A stretch of 64,000 bases of DNA from Haplomitrium mnioides (taxonomy: Eukaryota > Marchantiophyta > Haplomitriopsida > Calobryales), in contig JBNGIS010021928.1 of assembly GCA_049999725.1 (NCBI GenBank), forward strand, positions 28,431 through 92,430, in the 5' to 3' direction. The translations under genes and the position numbers were made by a program. Positions 43,830 to 55,196 of this stretch are shown here, one piece after another; within the stretch, counting starts at the first letter, position 1, and the number at the start of each line of letters is the position of its first letter. The notes below the pieces were generated by a model. That model was not told the DNA's origin. It saw nothing but the letters and a program-made list of their open reading frames with translations, and did not search any database.

Positions 43830-46360
43830 GGAGGGGTGCAAACAATTGTGAGGCCAATTTCTAGATTTGGCAGCAACAAGAAAGCTCGCAGCTGAAAATA
43901 AATTGTGCAGAGATCTCTATTTTACCAAATAGTTTTTCAATTGGTAGAAATCCTTCAGAATAACACCTTCTGCTTGAGTTCTTGCACTCTTCATTCACTT
44001 TTTGTGTTCTCTCTTTCTTTGCATTGTTCATTATTGATGATTTCTTCTTGTATTGCTCCCTATCTGCTGCTTCAATTGTCACTTACCAGCATTTGTTTCT
44101 GCTTCGACTTTGTCATGGACTTTCTAGCTTTTGTTTTTGCAGGGTGCAAGCACATTGTTTCAGCGTTTTTGTAGGCACATTGCTTCAAATTTTGTATGGG
44201 ATTCTTCCTCGTTTTGTGCTTTCCTTCTTTCCCTGCAGGTTTTTCAAGCATGTTTGTATCACCTTTGTGTGAGCATTGATCGAGCTTTCATTTTCTATAG
44301 CTTTCTACTCTATTCCATTTTTCTTCGGCTCGCTGACCTACACCAACTTCTTCCTTTCATTTTCGCAGAACGCAGGCATGGTTTGGAAGCAGCTTCAAAG
44401 ACGCAATCCTCATCTCTAGATTTCCTATTGAGTAGATTTAGGCGTCTTTGAACCACCTTCGTGTGAGAAATCTTGGAGTTGACAAAGCTGGAGGAGCTTC
44501 ATTCAGATTCCATTTTTTATTTCGATTTGCTTCAGCATTTTCTTCTATTCTCCGCAGCATGCATCTATTGACTTCATTCATCTTCAAGCACATCAATGGG
44601 GTTTTGTTTTTTGCAGAGTGCAAGTAGTGTTCGCCTTTATTCAGGTGTTGCCTTCAAGCAACAAAGCATTTCAATTCCTCCGTGAGTTTTTTCCTAATTT
44701 TGTGTGAGCATTCTTTGAGTTGCAGAGCTTCTATACACATAGACAACCCTCTCTATCTACAACAAGTAGAGCAAAGGAGCATGAGACAATAAAAGAGCAG
44801 AGATTTTGAAGTCAAGTACACATTCCATTGAATTGCCATTCTGGGAGGCCATCCAAGAATTATATGAGTATTGGATGCACGATGCTGAGAGAAGGGCAAA
44901 AGTTTACAAATTGCAATGTGCAAGAATATGTGAAGCAAAGGACAATGGAGAGTTTCATAGAGCATTGGCCTATGTCTGATTCCAAACGTGAAGATTCCAG
45001 AAGTCCTTTGATAAAATGTACGTATAGCAGATACAATCAACTTCATAGGACCAAGTAGAGAAAGGAGAAGCGAGTGTGAAAGTCTCAAAACGCTCCTTGT
45101 ACCCATGGCATCGTTACAGTTGCATTAAGGTAGTCCCAAAGACTTGAGGACAAAGAAAGCCTGCAGCTTTGCAGCAATAATCTTGGGGCATTGAGAAGTC
45201 GAGAAAGAATCGGTAGTGCTGTCCTTCAAAACAGTTTGAAGTCGTGAGCATATGGCACAGTACAGTAGACCCTCCTTTCATCATTTCCTACAAACGAGGG
45301 TGCCACTGAAATGAATCCCCGAAAAATGTATGAGGTGGGATTGAGAACATCCAAGTGATGATATATATGTCGATTTACTTCTTGACACTAGCATAGAAGT
45401 CAATGAAAATTCTGCATTGATATGAAACAGTTAAACACAATGCAAATAAACTTCAATGTATTGTAAGGGACTGTAGGAGGTAAGCTTCAATCTTCATTCA
45501 TGTTAGATATGGCAGAAGTCGTAGGTCCATGTATTTTCACACCACTTTTTGGCTATAGGTTGGGATGAAGCCGTATTGGTGTGGTCGCATAAAGCCTGAG
45601 TTATAACTTCTTGCAAAACTTTCATGTAAAGCCGAATGACATGGCAAACTGAATTCAAGAAGCACAACTTTTCTTATATTGAGATCTTTTCCAAGATGAA
45701 CCAAACAAACTCTATAATTTGACCCACAGTACCTGAAACTTGAGAGAGTAAGCATTAATTGTTGGGCTCTTTGCTCTTAACATCAAGTGTGGCAATACAA
45801 AAGGCTCATGTTAATCAGATTTTTTGTGTCACCGAGAGCTTCCAGAACTCAACATGCTACTATCTGCCTTGTTACTCTCTTCTTCAAGTTTACATTTGCA
45901 ACTCTCTTCTTCAAGTTTACATTTGCGGGCCACAACACTCTCCGTTACAGTAGCTCTATGAATGTCTTCAATGACTTCCATTGAACAGCCATGAATCTCA
46001 CTATGTGCACAAAAATTAATCATCTTCATGTCACGGTAGGTGTACATGCTTAGTTACAAAGTTTCCCACATGTTTAAAAGCTTTTGATCTCTATGAAGAC
46101 TTGATAATTGTAGTAGGCCAAACAAACACGCCCTCCAAATATGCAAATATCGCTAGCTATTTTGGTTGATTGAAACATTCTGATTTCTGTGCACATATAC
46201 TGGACTGCAAGTGAAATATAGTTTGATAGTTAAATTGAAATTGGTTTACACTTAAGTTTGTTATAGTTAAAGTTCTCCATGTAGATATACTTTGGTTGAT
46301 ACTTTTCTTCCAATTCATAAAAAGTCTTTTATGTACGCAAAATTGCTTAAATTCCAATTT
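43830..46360. other. Unique interior of element 4 (possible captured sequence)
   Basis: About 2.5 kb with no match to the other transposon copies in this window. A plus-strand stretch at about 44830-44980 reads PFWEAIQELYEYWMHDAERR in one frame, then YKLQCARICEAKDNGEFHRA, without a stop until 44978. It has codon-like quality but I recognise no domain. A 27-bp unit is duplicated at 45874-45927. A pyrimidine-rich, intron-like part lies at 43920-44700. Capture of a host gene fragment is a guess. Confidence 0.35.
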
Positions 46361-46369
46361 AGAGTCCAT

Positions 46370-46860
46370 ACATGTCTAGACTTTAGTGGTTCATGCGCGC
46401 ATGGACTTCAGTAGTCTATGCGCACATGGGCTTCAACAATTCATGCGCATATGGGCTTTAGCAGTCTATGCCCCCATAGGCTTCAACAGTTCATGTACGT
46501 ATGGGCTTTTGGAGTCTATGTGCGGATGGGCTTCAACGATTCATGCGCGCATGAGCTTTAGCAGTCTATGCGTGCATGGGCTTCAACATTTCATATGCGC
46601 ATGGGCTTTAGCAATCTATGCACGAAGGGGCTTCAACATTTCATGCGCATATGGGCTTTAGTAGTCCATGCACGCATGGGCTTCAGTAGTCTATGCCTGC
46701 ATGGGCTTCAACAGCTCAGGTGCACATATGTCTTAGGTTCTGGTTCAAAGTTCATGCATGCATGAGCTTCAACATTTGATGTGCCAATGAGTTTTTACAG
46801 TCACTGTGTGCATAAGCTTTAGTGCTACAACTCAAAGCCCATGCGCACATAAACGTCTCT
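46370..46860. repeat. Subterminal 25-bp palindromic array (element 4, X side)
   Basis: The cleanest array. 26-bp units (TCATGCGCGCATGGGCTTTA then GCAGTC) alternate with 24-bp units (TATGCGCGCATGGGCTTCAA then CAGT), giving a strict 50-bp dimer, six times from 46391 to 46690. Degenerate units follow to 46860. Confidence 0.92.
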
Positions 46861-47239
46861 TTTTGATTAAATATGTTTCTAATAAATTTTGAATGTTTTG
46901 ATCAATTTCTGAAATTAAAAATATCATTGTTAAACTTGAAAATATTTAACAACAATTTTCTTGTACATTTAGTATATATTCCATTCAGTGACACTTATCC
47001 TTTGTAAAGAAGATATTTTGAAAGAAATTTTAATAAACTTCACGTGAAAAGATTTTTTTTTAATACAATGTGTTTTTGAAAAAAGAAAATTGGATATAAA
47101 AAATTAAATTTTTTTTGCAAAAAAAATATTACTGGCATCAAATTGGTGATTTTTGATGCTAAAATTTGAAATTTGGTTTTTTCAAACGCCAAATGAAACA
47201 GGAACTCAGTAGCGGTTCCTGGTTCAAAGTAGCGGTTGT
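46861..47239. repeat. Gene-A-side terminal region (type X) of element 4
   Basis: The reverse complement of the 38456 end: ACTGGCATCAAATTGGTG, GAACTCAGTAGCGGTTCC, and the terminal motif. Confidence 0.85.
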
Positions 47240-47381
47240 TGAATGCCACATCATCCGCAGCTGCGCCATCTATTGCTGCCCCACAAAGGGGTAGGTGGAC
47301 CATCGCTTTGACCCTTTTCTGAAGTTGACCCACGGATTTTCTCCTTGTCTTTCGTAGATGCCCATCATTTGAAGAGTCCTC

Positions 47382-47835
47382 CCCGGATCTTCGATAGATC
47401 ATCCTTTCAGCACTCCTTCTTCTTCCTTTGGCCGGACCTGTGATAGATCATCCTTTCGGCACTCCTTGCTCTTCCTCTAGCCGGACCTACGATGGCTCAC
47501 CTTTTCGGCGCTCCTTGCTCTTCCTCTGGCCGGACCTGCGATAGCTCATCCTTTCGGCGCTATTTGCTCTTCCTCTGGCCGGACTTGCGATAGATCACCC
47601 TTTCGGCGACTAAGCCCTTTCTCTCCCGGTCAGACCATCGATAGATCATCCTTTCGGCAACTTAGCCCTTTCTCTCCTGGTCGGACTGTCGATAGATCGT
47701 CCTTTCAGCGACTCATCCCTTTCTCTCCCAATCGAACCGTCGATAGATCGTCCTTTCGATGACTCAGACCTTTCTCTCCTGGTTGGACTGTCGATAGATC
47801 GTCCTTTCGGAGACTCGGCCCTTTCTCTCCCGGTC
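47382..47835. repeat. 51-bp LTR minisatellite, nine copies
   Basis: Units with the core GTCGATAGATCGTCCTTTCG, nine copies. The other LTR has twelve (57485-58070). The unit length of 51 keeps a frame open (17-residue repeat SLPVGPSIDRPFGDLAL), which is not a gene. Confidence 0.9.
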
Positions 47836-49111
47836 GGGCCTCCCAACGGATCCTTGTTAAGTGGGCTCCCCACATCGGTAGATCACTCGGAACCCACTTA
47901 ACCAGGCTTCACTTAGGAGAACTGAGTCTCGTTAAGTCTTTGGTACCTCTCCGTTGAAGAACCACGAACTCCTTGGAGCCGCCACGTCTTCGAAGCACCC
48001 CATAGACTCCCACAATCACTCTATAATCGTGATGAGTCGTTGCTTCGTCCTTCAAGCCTTGCCTTGTAGTTGTCCTTCTCCAACAATCCTCCATGTCGCA
48101 GAATAGTGACAAGTCACCTTTTCATCAATTACCGCTTCACTTATCCCTATTTTGCCCTTTTAGCTTTAGCTTATGACTCGTCAGACACCTTGGAACGGAT
48201 CCCTTTTAACTGGGGACCTCACTTTGGGTCTCCAGTCGGAACCCTTTTAACTGGGGCTCTCCACCGCGGAGCTCCAGTCAGAACCCTTTTAGCTAGGGTT
48301 CCCCACGTTGTATGACTTAGTTCCGATCTGTCTTTTGGGTTCCTCAGACCTTTCTTCCTTTGGTTTGATTCCTGACATGGATCTTCCTCCTCTTGTCTGA
48401 TTTTCACAGTCGACTTTAGATTCCGAAGGGGCTTCCCTCTCTTCTCAGCTGGGCGACCCACCGCAGGACCTCGTCCTCAGATTTTGCACAGCTGCCTTCT
48501 CTTTACCTAGCTTCACGTGCAACATACTCCTTTGTAAGTCGTTTGTTGCTGCTGGGCGATTCTTCACATTATTGTGACTTCAGGCCCGCTCACTCTATGG
48601 CCCTCTGCACGAATCCTGACTATCCTCCTCCTCGCCTCCTCACGCCCCCACTGGATTTGTAGCTCCCATGCAATCTCCTGCTCGATCCGCTCACATTCTG
48701 CCAGCTTCCCCATCTACGACTTGCCCATCTGCATGTGACATTCTCCCTAGTTTCTCGCCTTCCTTCTTGGGCCTGGAATTTCCCTTTCTGCTCTCGATCA
48801 CCCCGCCCTGCTTCCACCTTGCTTTGCTGCAAGTCCATTTGCACATCCTGCTTGCATTCTCATCCGACTCCTCTTGATTTGATAGGGCTCCTCCATGCCT
48901 TGCATGATTCATGACATCCGCTAGAGAAAGCAGAAAAGAAAAGGAAGAGAAGGGAGAGGAGAGAGGGAAAAGAGGGGGAGGATAGAATAATGACAATAAA
49001 ACAATAAAATATAATGGAATACCAATGACTAATACAAGCTGAAGGACTTAACTAGGCTAGAAGCTCAGTAATCACAAAAAAAAGAAAAAACTCAAACACA
49101 CTCGACTGATA

Positions 49112-49125
49112 TAACTCCCCTTTTA
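49112..49125 (-). other. Polypurine tract of gypsy 2
   Basis: On the minus strand TAAAAGGGGAGTTA directly precedes the 3' LTR. This fixes the minus orientation. Confidence 0.85.
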
Positions 49126-49429
49126 ATTATGCAACGATCTCGCAAACACCCCTCCTCCCTCTGACCTTCTTGGGCTCCTCCGTGGCTGCCACTCCGATCT
49201 TCCTTGCTAGATGCTCTTTAGTCAACCTTGCCACCACACAATGCACCACTCACACAACACGAGGACACGAACGAACCCGCCCCACACCAAACTCCTATAC
49301 CTAACATCCGTACTCCACTGCCGGACAGTGGTACGCCCACACATGCCAACTCTAATCATACATATGTACAAAAACTCCAACGCCCGTTGTACACAGCGGC
49401 ACCCTCCACATTAGTCCTCCTAGTGGTAA

Positions 49430-50745
49430 TACGGCTTGAGCCAATCGTAATGGACCCGATTGGGAAGGTAAGCCCCTATCACTGTGCTCAACTCTATTGA
49501 CCCATTGTCGTGAAGCACTCTCACCAGGTAGGGTCCCATCCATCCAATGGGTACGCAGCTTCTCGGGAAAGTGCAAAAACTTGTTGTCGTAGAGCAGCAC
49601 CAAATCCCCACCTTTGAAGTCGACTGGTCGTAGCTTCTTGTCATGTTGCTTCTTGGTCAGCTGTTATTGATGTTCCAGCCTCTCGTGCACCCGTACCTAC
49701 TCTCTTCTAAGGTCTCCAGCTGATGTACCCTTTCCATTCAGCTCGGGCCCTCTGCCATCCTCTCCTCTACTGTCACCCGAGGTGTTGGGACTTCAAACTC
49801 CACTGGGACCAGCAAGTGCTATCCAAAGACTAGGAAGTAAGGGCAATGGCTCAAGGTGGTCTTGTAGGCCAGGTTATATGCATGGGTGGCGGTCAGTAGC
49901 TTCAGATCCCAGTCCACTTTATTGGCTGCCACTATTTTATTCAGAATCTTGCCCATAATTCCGTTGGACCTCTTCGTTAACCCATTAGCCTTAGGGTGGT
50001 AGGATGTGGTTTTCCGATGCTTGATCAGATACCTCCATGTGAGCTCACCAATGACCTGATTAACAAAATGTGTACCTTGGTTACTCACCAACTCCAACGG
50101 TGCTCCGAATCGGGTGAAGATTTGCTTGTAGAGGAATCAAGCCACCATCGGCGCATCGTCCTTCCTAGTTGCCCTAGCCTCCACCCACTTGGTGGCGTAG
50201 TCAGTGGAAAGCAGAATGTACCTATTCTCGCGCCTCGTGGATGGAGTGATGAGCCCAATGAAGTCAATCCCCCACTTTTCGAAAGGGGCCAAGGGAATGA
50301 TTGGTACTAGAGGATGGTGGTATGTTGGTGCTGGTTTCCCAGTCCACTGACAGGCGTCACACCTTTTTACAAAGAAATGGACATCCCTATGCAAGGTAGG
50401 CCACTAATATTTAGCGTCCATAATCTTCCGGATGGTGGTTTCTACCGCAAAATGGCCACCGGCCTCTTCTTCGTGCTTGGCCCGCATCACCACTGTGGAT
50501 TGGTCTTTCTCCAGACACTTACGTATCTGCCCGTCCATGCCTTGCCTATGCAGCATTCCCTTGATCATGAGAAAGTGCCTCACCTTTCTGAGAAACACTA
50601 TTGCTTGTTCTCGGGTGCGTCCTGGGGGGATCTTTGCCGTCAAGAGGAACCCAATGATGTCCCCATATTCTGTGGGTCTCCCTTCTCTGATGTGGAACAG
50701 GTCCTCATCTAAGAAAGTGTCCCCCACTCCCTCTTGGCTCAACTA
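49430..50745 (-). pseudogene. Gypsy 2 integrase
   Basis: In order on the minus strand: a zinc-binding region ending HFFVKRCDACQWTGKP (about 50375-50330), a core with FEKWGIDFIG and STDYATKWVE, ELVSNQGTHF (about 50095-50065) where family members have Asp after Ser, and YHPKANGLTKRSNG (about 49990-49950) where the catalytic Glu is Lys. The C-terminal GDLVLLYDNKFLHFPEKLRT (about 49600-49545) and LPNRVHYDWLKPYYH follow. Both catalytic changes, and a stop near 50136, make it inactive. Confidence 0.9.
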
Positions 50746-50759
50746 CCCCTCAATCCTTG

Positions 50760-52020
50760 AGAAGAAGTCGGCATTCTAGTGTCTCTTCCCCGGCTTGATC
50801 CGCACCTCAAAGTCAAACTCCTGGAGCAGCAACATCCACCTTGTCACTCTCTCCGTCAAGTCTAGCTTGTTAACCATGTAGCTAAGGGCATCATGATCAG
50901 TGTGAAACACCACCTTATAATGCAGCAAGTAGTGCCGTAATTTCTTCAGCGAGTAGATTATCCCTAAGGCCTCACGATCGGTGGGCGAGTAATTCTTTTC
51001 CGCCGCTGAAAGGAGTCTGCTGGCAAAGTAGATCGGGTGGTCCCTCCCTTCCTCGTCCAGTTGGCTCAGCACTGCTCCCACACAGAAGCCTGAAACATCC
51101 ACCATCACGTGGAACTCCTTGGACCATTTTGGGGGTGCCAGAATAGGTGCGTTGGCCAATCGCCTTTTAAGCTCATTAAAGTTGGATCTCCTAGGCTCGG
51201 TTGGCTCAAAATCACTACTCCTCTTCACCATCTCAGTGAGGTGGTAGACTACTAAGGAAAATTTTGGGATGAACCACCGGTAGTAGCCCACACAGCCCAA
51301 GAATCCCTGCACCTCTACTAGGCACGCTGGAAATGCCACACCCAGCCACACTGCCACTTTTTCTTGGTTCATATCAATTCCTTGGCTAGAGACCCTATGC
51401 CCTAGTATTGACCCTTCCCTTACTGCAAAGAAGCATTTTCTCGGGTGCAGTCGGAGCCCCGTTTCTCTACAATGTTGAAAGGTAAGCCGCACATGCTCCT
51501 CATGATCTTTTACTTTGCTATACACCACAAAGTTGTCTATAAAGATCTATAGAAACTTCTTGAGGTAGTCCCGAAACATATTCATCATTAGCCTTTGGAA
51601 TGTACCCGGGGCGTTACAGAGACCAAATGGCATTCTTCGAAAGGCAAACACTCTCCACTCCATCGTGAAAGCAGTTTTCAGTTGTTCCTCCTCCCGTATC
51701 CACACATGATTGTATCCAGAGTACCCATCTATGAAACTATAAACTTCCTAGCTTGCCACCAGGTCCAGCACACCATCAGTGAAAGGTAGAGGGTAGCGGT
51801 CCTTCTTTGTTGCTGCATTCAGCTTGCAGAAGTCTTGGCAAACCCTAATCTTCCGTTTCCCGTCCAAGCCTGCCTTCTTCGGCACCACCACAAGAGGGGA
51901 CACCCATTCGCTATTCAGGATAAGATATATGAACCTTGCCTCTAAGAGCTTATCCACCTCCTCTTTAACCAATAGGAAGAAGCGTGGGTTCATTCTATAC
52001 TGTCGCTACCTTATGATGGT
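50760..52020 (-). pseudogene. Gypsy 2 reverse transcriptase and RNase H
   Basis: RT begins with FLLVKEEVDKLLEARFIY, continues with WVSPLVVVPKKAG, KIRVCQDFCKLNAATKKDRY and FIDGYSGYNHV, RRMPFGLCNAPGTFQ, and the catalytic box FIDNFVVYS near 51540, in which the second Asp of the DD pair is Asn. RNase H follows: VMVDVSGFCVGAVLSQ, HPIYFASRLL, DREALGIIYSLKKLRHYLL, FHTDHDALSYMV. A 250-codon frame (51528-50776) is open across RNase H, so decay is moderate. Stops are at about 51550 and 51750. Confidence 0.93.
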
Positions 52021-52619
52021 AGCATTGTACTCCAAATCAATTATGCGCTCCCCTAGCTCTTTAGGCACGCCCTTCAGGTTCATATGGCTCCATGCAAATA
52101 CATCACTGAAATTCCTCATGGCCTGCATGAAGGCTCTCTCAACTCCCTTGTTTAAGGCGAATCCAAGCTTGAATGTCCTTCCGTCGGGGACAGTTATCTC
52201 TCGGTACTGCTCCGCCCTGATGACCTCCACCTTGTTCCTGTTCATGGAGTCACAGTCTGACTCCAAGTGGGCAAGCTGTTGGCCACCTATAGCAGGCTTC
52301 TTGTCCTCGTCCCCATTAGGTGATCATCCTCCTCCGAGATGATAGCTGTAGCCGACTCCCCTTTTAGCTCAGTTTCATGGGCGGATGTGGATGCCTCTGA
52401 CTCCCCTTTTAGGTTAGGTCCAGAGTTGAGGGTTGTCACTCCCGACCCAGCTTCTTTCATGTCCCATACCCCAAAGACAGAGGTCTCCAATTGGTTCACT
52501 TTGGTTTCAGTGTTGCCCAAAAAGTCTGCCTCTGTCATGCCACTCACGAGTTTAAGCCAGTGAGTGTCCTCGTCTTCAGACTCCTCTTCCATTGACCACT
52601 CTGTGTTATATTCCTTGTC

Positions 52620-53096
52620 CTATGTGGTCTCTCCCTCATGGGGGACAGGTCCGTAATGCACCACAGTCATGCCAGGCTCGAACACTAATGTGGAGTCCCC
52701 CCAATTGTGCATTACCTTGGCACCATACAACCAAGGCCTTCCGATTAAAACAAGGTATGGGGAACTCCAGGCCGGCCTCATAACTAGGTAGTTCAAGGAA
52801 AACTCCTTCCCTCCAATCCAGATTGGTACCTTTAGTAAGGCTCCCAAGGGCTTAACCCTAGACCCATCAGCCATCCGCATAATCCTCTTGGTTGGTTGAA
52901 AAGTCTTAAAACCAAGTCGGTGGGCGATCTCCTCCACCATGATGTTCACTCCTGCCCCTCCATCTACGAGCACCAAGGATAGAGTACACCCTGCAATTTG
53001 GATGTCTATCTCTAGAGCTCTCTTATCTTTGCAGATCATCCTTAAGTCGGCAGTGGTGCCTACCGTGGGAAGCTTTCTTTTCCTCTTGGCATCCAT
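52620..53096 (-). pseudogene. Gypsy 2 aspartic protease
   Basis: A 158-codon frame with LVLVDGGAGVNIMVEEIAHR (about 52970-52910), where plant gypsy proteases of this group have DGG(A/S), then ALLKVPIWIGGKEFSLNYLV and YLVLIGRPWLYG. These are the active-site, flap-side and ILG/LIGRPWL landmarks of the retropepsin. An acidic linker (52592-52287) and the start of RT follow. This is the least damaged frame of the element. Confidence 0.88.
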
Positions 53097-53559
53097 GAGT
53101 AGCTCTCGGAGCTACCTCTTGTATATAGGGTTGTCCCTGACCAACTGACCTATGGTCCCAATGACTGGACAGTCTCTTACATCCCTTTGTATGCTGTAGG
53201 GCACGCAAGTGCTGGGTGGTGGCTGGGGTGTAGGGTCTTGCCTAGCTTGCTCAGCAGTATTTCTGCGATTGACCTCCCGCAGGGTCTTATCCGCCACTTG
53301 TTGTGCTTCAGCTGCCTCCAAGGCTTCTAGCTACTTCTTCACTTCTTCCTCCTGCTTCGAATAGAATAACTTAGGATGCTCCCTCTTGTAATCTGAGTCC
53401 TCCTCAATGGGGGCACTTTCGCACTCCTCTCCTTCTTCCAAGCTTGCTTGGCCTTTCCCTTTTCCTTGGCCATGGCTACTGCCTTAGTGGCCACTTAGTA
53501 GTAGTCCTCCTCCACTGGCGTCTCCACTTATGGGAATTCTGCCCCATGCTCCCATGAGG

Positions 53560-54990
53560 TGGTCACCAAGTTGACTGCCGTCGGTAGAGGTGCTTGTTGG
53601 GCCGGGTTGGGAGGCAACTCTTGCCTTCTGGGATGGGGGCAATTATTGGCCAAATGCCCTTCCTTTTTGTAGCTGGTACATAGTGGCGGCGGCATTCCAT
53701 ACCCTCGCTTCCTGAGCTCCGGACAATTAGGGGAAATGTGGCCTGGCTACCCATAGTTCTAGCATACCATCACCTTGGTCCAGTTCGGAATGGTCCCTGA
53801 TCCTTCTGGCCGTGCGTGCCCCCATGTTGCTAATTGGCCAAGCACCATATTGACCGGTCTACCTGCCATCGGTCGGGGCTGGCTGACCACCTGGTACACG
53901 AGCTCGGGTGGCTCCTCTTGTATATATTCCACCTCCTCATGGTACCACTCGGGTGGATCCTCCCTTACATAATGGATAGGAGTCCCATTTAGAGGGCATT
54001 CTTGGGGGGAGTGCCCATAGGTTCTGCACTTCACACACTAGACACGCGCCCTCCGTGTTAACACTTTTTTCCCTTCAGGTTTCAGACCCGCAAAATGGAT
54101 CGTCATGGCTTCCAATTTTGCATTAATCTCCTCTATAGGGTCTTTCATCCCCCTCCTTTTGTTGGTCTCTCCCCCAACACCTCTATCATGGGAACGGTGG
54201 GCCTTCTTCTCCTTGGCCTCCTTCTGCCTGTCATGTTTTTTGGCCCTCTTCTCTTTGGCCTCTTTTTTCTTTTTTCTCCCCTTCTTCTTCCGCCTCCTAT
54301 AGGACCATTCATCCTCTAAGCTCTCTGGGCTGCTTTCGCTCTCAGACTCAGACTTCGAAGTGGAACTGGCGTCAGAGCTGTCTTCCTGGCTAGAACTCTC
54401 TGAGGAACTGTCAGACTCATTCCTCCTTTTTGACTTCCTCTTCGAGCTTGCCACTTCTACTTTGATATAGGACTGGGCTTCTTCCACTGCTTGCTCAAGG
54501 CATGTGGGTTTGGACCTCATCACCCAGACCTCTAGACTTCTGGGTAGGGCCAAAATGAACCAGGAGGTAAGCATTCCATCCGATGCAGGGGGTTAATCTT
54601 TCGGGCCATCCTATGGAAACATTGCAGAAACTTCCGTACTGATTCGTTTTTCTTCATCTCCATTTGGCCTATCTTGATTAAAGCCTTGGACTCCCCACCT
54701 ATCTTCCTGAATTTCTCTAGGAAGGCCACCTTGAAAGTGTCCCAATTCCTTTTGGTGGCCTCTGGTAGGGTCTAGTACTAAGGACCAGCCTCCCCTTTTA
54801 ACACCCCAGGGAGAATGGCCTCCTTGATGAGGTTCTTCCCATTTGCATAAGCTACGCCTTCGAACTCATCTAACCACTCATCTGGATCCTCCCTGGTAGA
54901 TCCTCGGAAGGTTTTGTATCTGAATCAGGACCTCTGTGTCACATGCCCTAAATTGGCCATTGGGGTGGTGGGTGGTATGGAATAAGAAGC
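53560..54990 (-). pseudogene. Gypsy 2 gag with zinc knuckles
   Basis: The capsid part reads FLEKFRKIGGESKALIKIGQ, then KFLQCFHRMARKINP (54729-54590). It is followed by a Ser/Glu-rich and Lys/Arg-rich stretch (54450-54200), strongly charged and probably RNA-binding. A CCHC knuckle CVKCRTYGHSPQECP lies at about 54046-54000. A second knuckle at about 53680 (CTSYKKEGHLANNCP) has lost its second Cys. Several frameshifts and stops. Confidence 0.82.
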
Positions 54991-55178
54991 TCTGACCGCC
55001 CTTTCCAAGCTTCTTCCAGTTCTGAGCAAGATCTCTCTTTCATCCAACCCAGGCAACCTTCTTGGCTAGTCTCCTTCCACTTCAGGTGCTAGGCTGCTCC
55101 CAGAATTCCAGACTCCTTTTCCTTGCTCCATTGTTTACTCAACAAATTACTGCAAGGTTAGTTTCTAGAACTCTTTCG

Positions 55179-55196
55179 TCCCACCGTGATCGCCAA
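55179..55196 (-). other. Candidate primer binding site of gypsy 2
   Basis: On the minus strand TGGCGATCACGGTGGGAC lies 10 bases inside the 5' LTR. The form TGGCG...GGGAC is like tRNA-complementary PBSs, but I cannot name the tRNA. Confidence 0.55.

Larger units (their letters stand above)
42655..47239. mobile_element. Element 4: short non-autonomous member of the ParB-MTase transposon family
   Basis: 4.6 kb including a 400-N gap. Inverted-repeat ends: ACACCCGCTACTTTGAACT at 42655, and the reverse complement of ACAACCGCTACTTTGAACC ending at 47239. Flanks are TGAATA (42649-42654) and TGAATG (47240-47245), and the uninterrupted LTR has TGAATG once (57348-57353), so the duplication is about 6 bp. 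The Y end is on the left and the X end on the right. No gene A or gene B sequence is found. The middle 43830-46360 is unlike the other copies and may be captured DNA. Confidence 0.85.
40456..49111 (-). repeat. 3' LTR of gypsy 2, interrupted by element 4
   Basis: LTR halves at 40456-42654 and 47240-49111 total about 4.07 kb and match 55207-59339 end to end. The DNA transposon 42655-47239 separates them. No gene: open frames here are LTR frames repeated in both LTRs. Confidence 0.92.

Noticed and set aside
46386-46765. Open frames over the palindromic array (GLQQFMRIWAL-like repeats)
   Set aside because: The 50-bp dimer forces periodic peptides, and the frame is not kept in the other arrays.
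46370-46860. CRISPR-like array
   Set aside because: The units are directly adjacent and degenerate, with no distinct spacers, in a plant nuclear genome with no cas genes.
48620-48996. Open frames in the gypsy 2 LTR (both strands)
   Set aside because: The same frames appear with changes in the sister LTR (58620-59105). LTR sequence, no domain.
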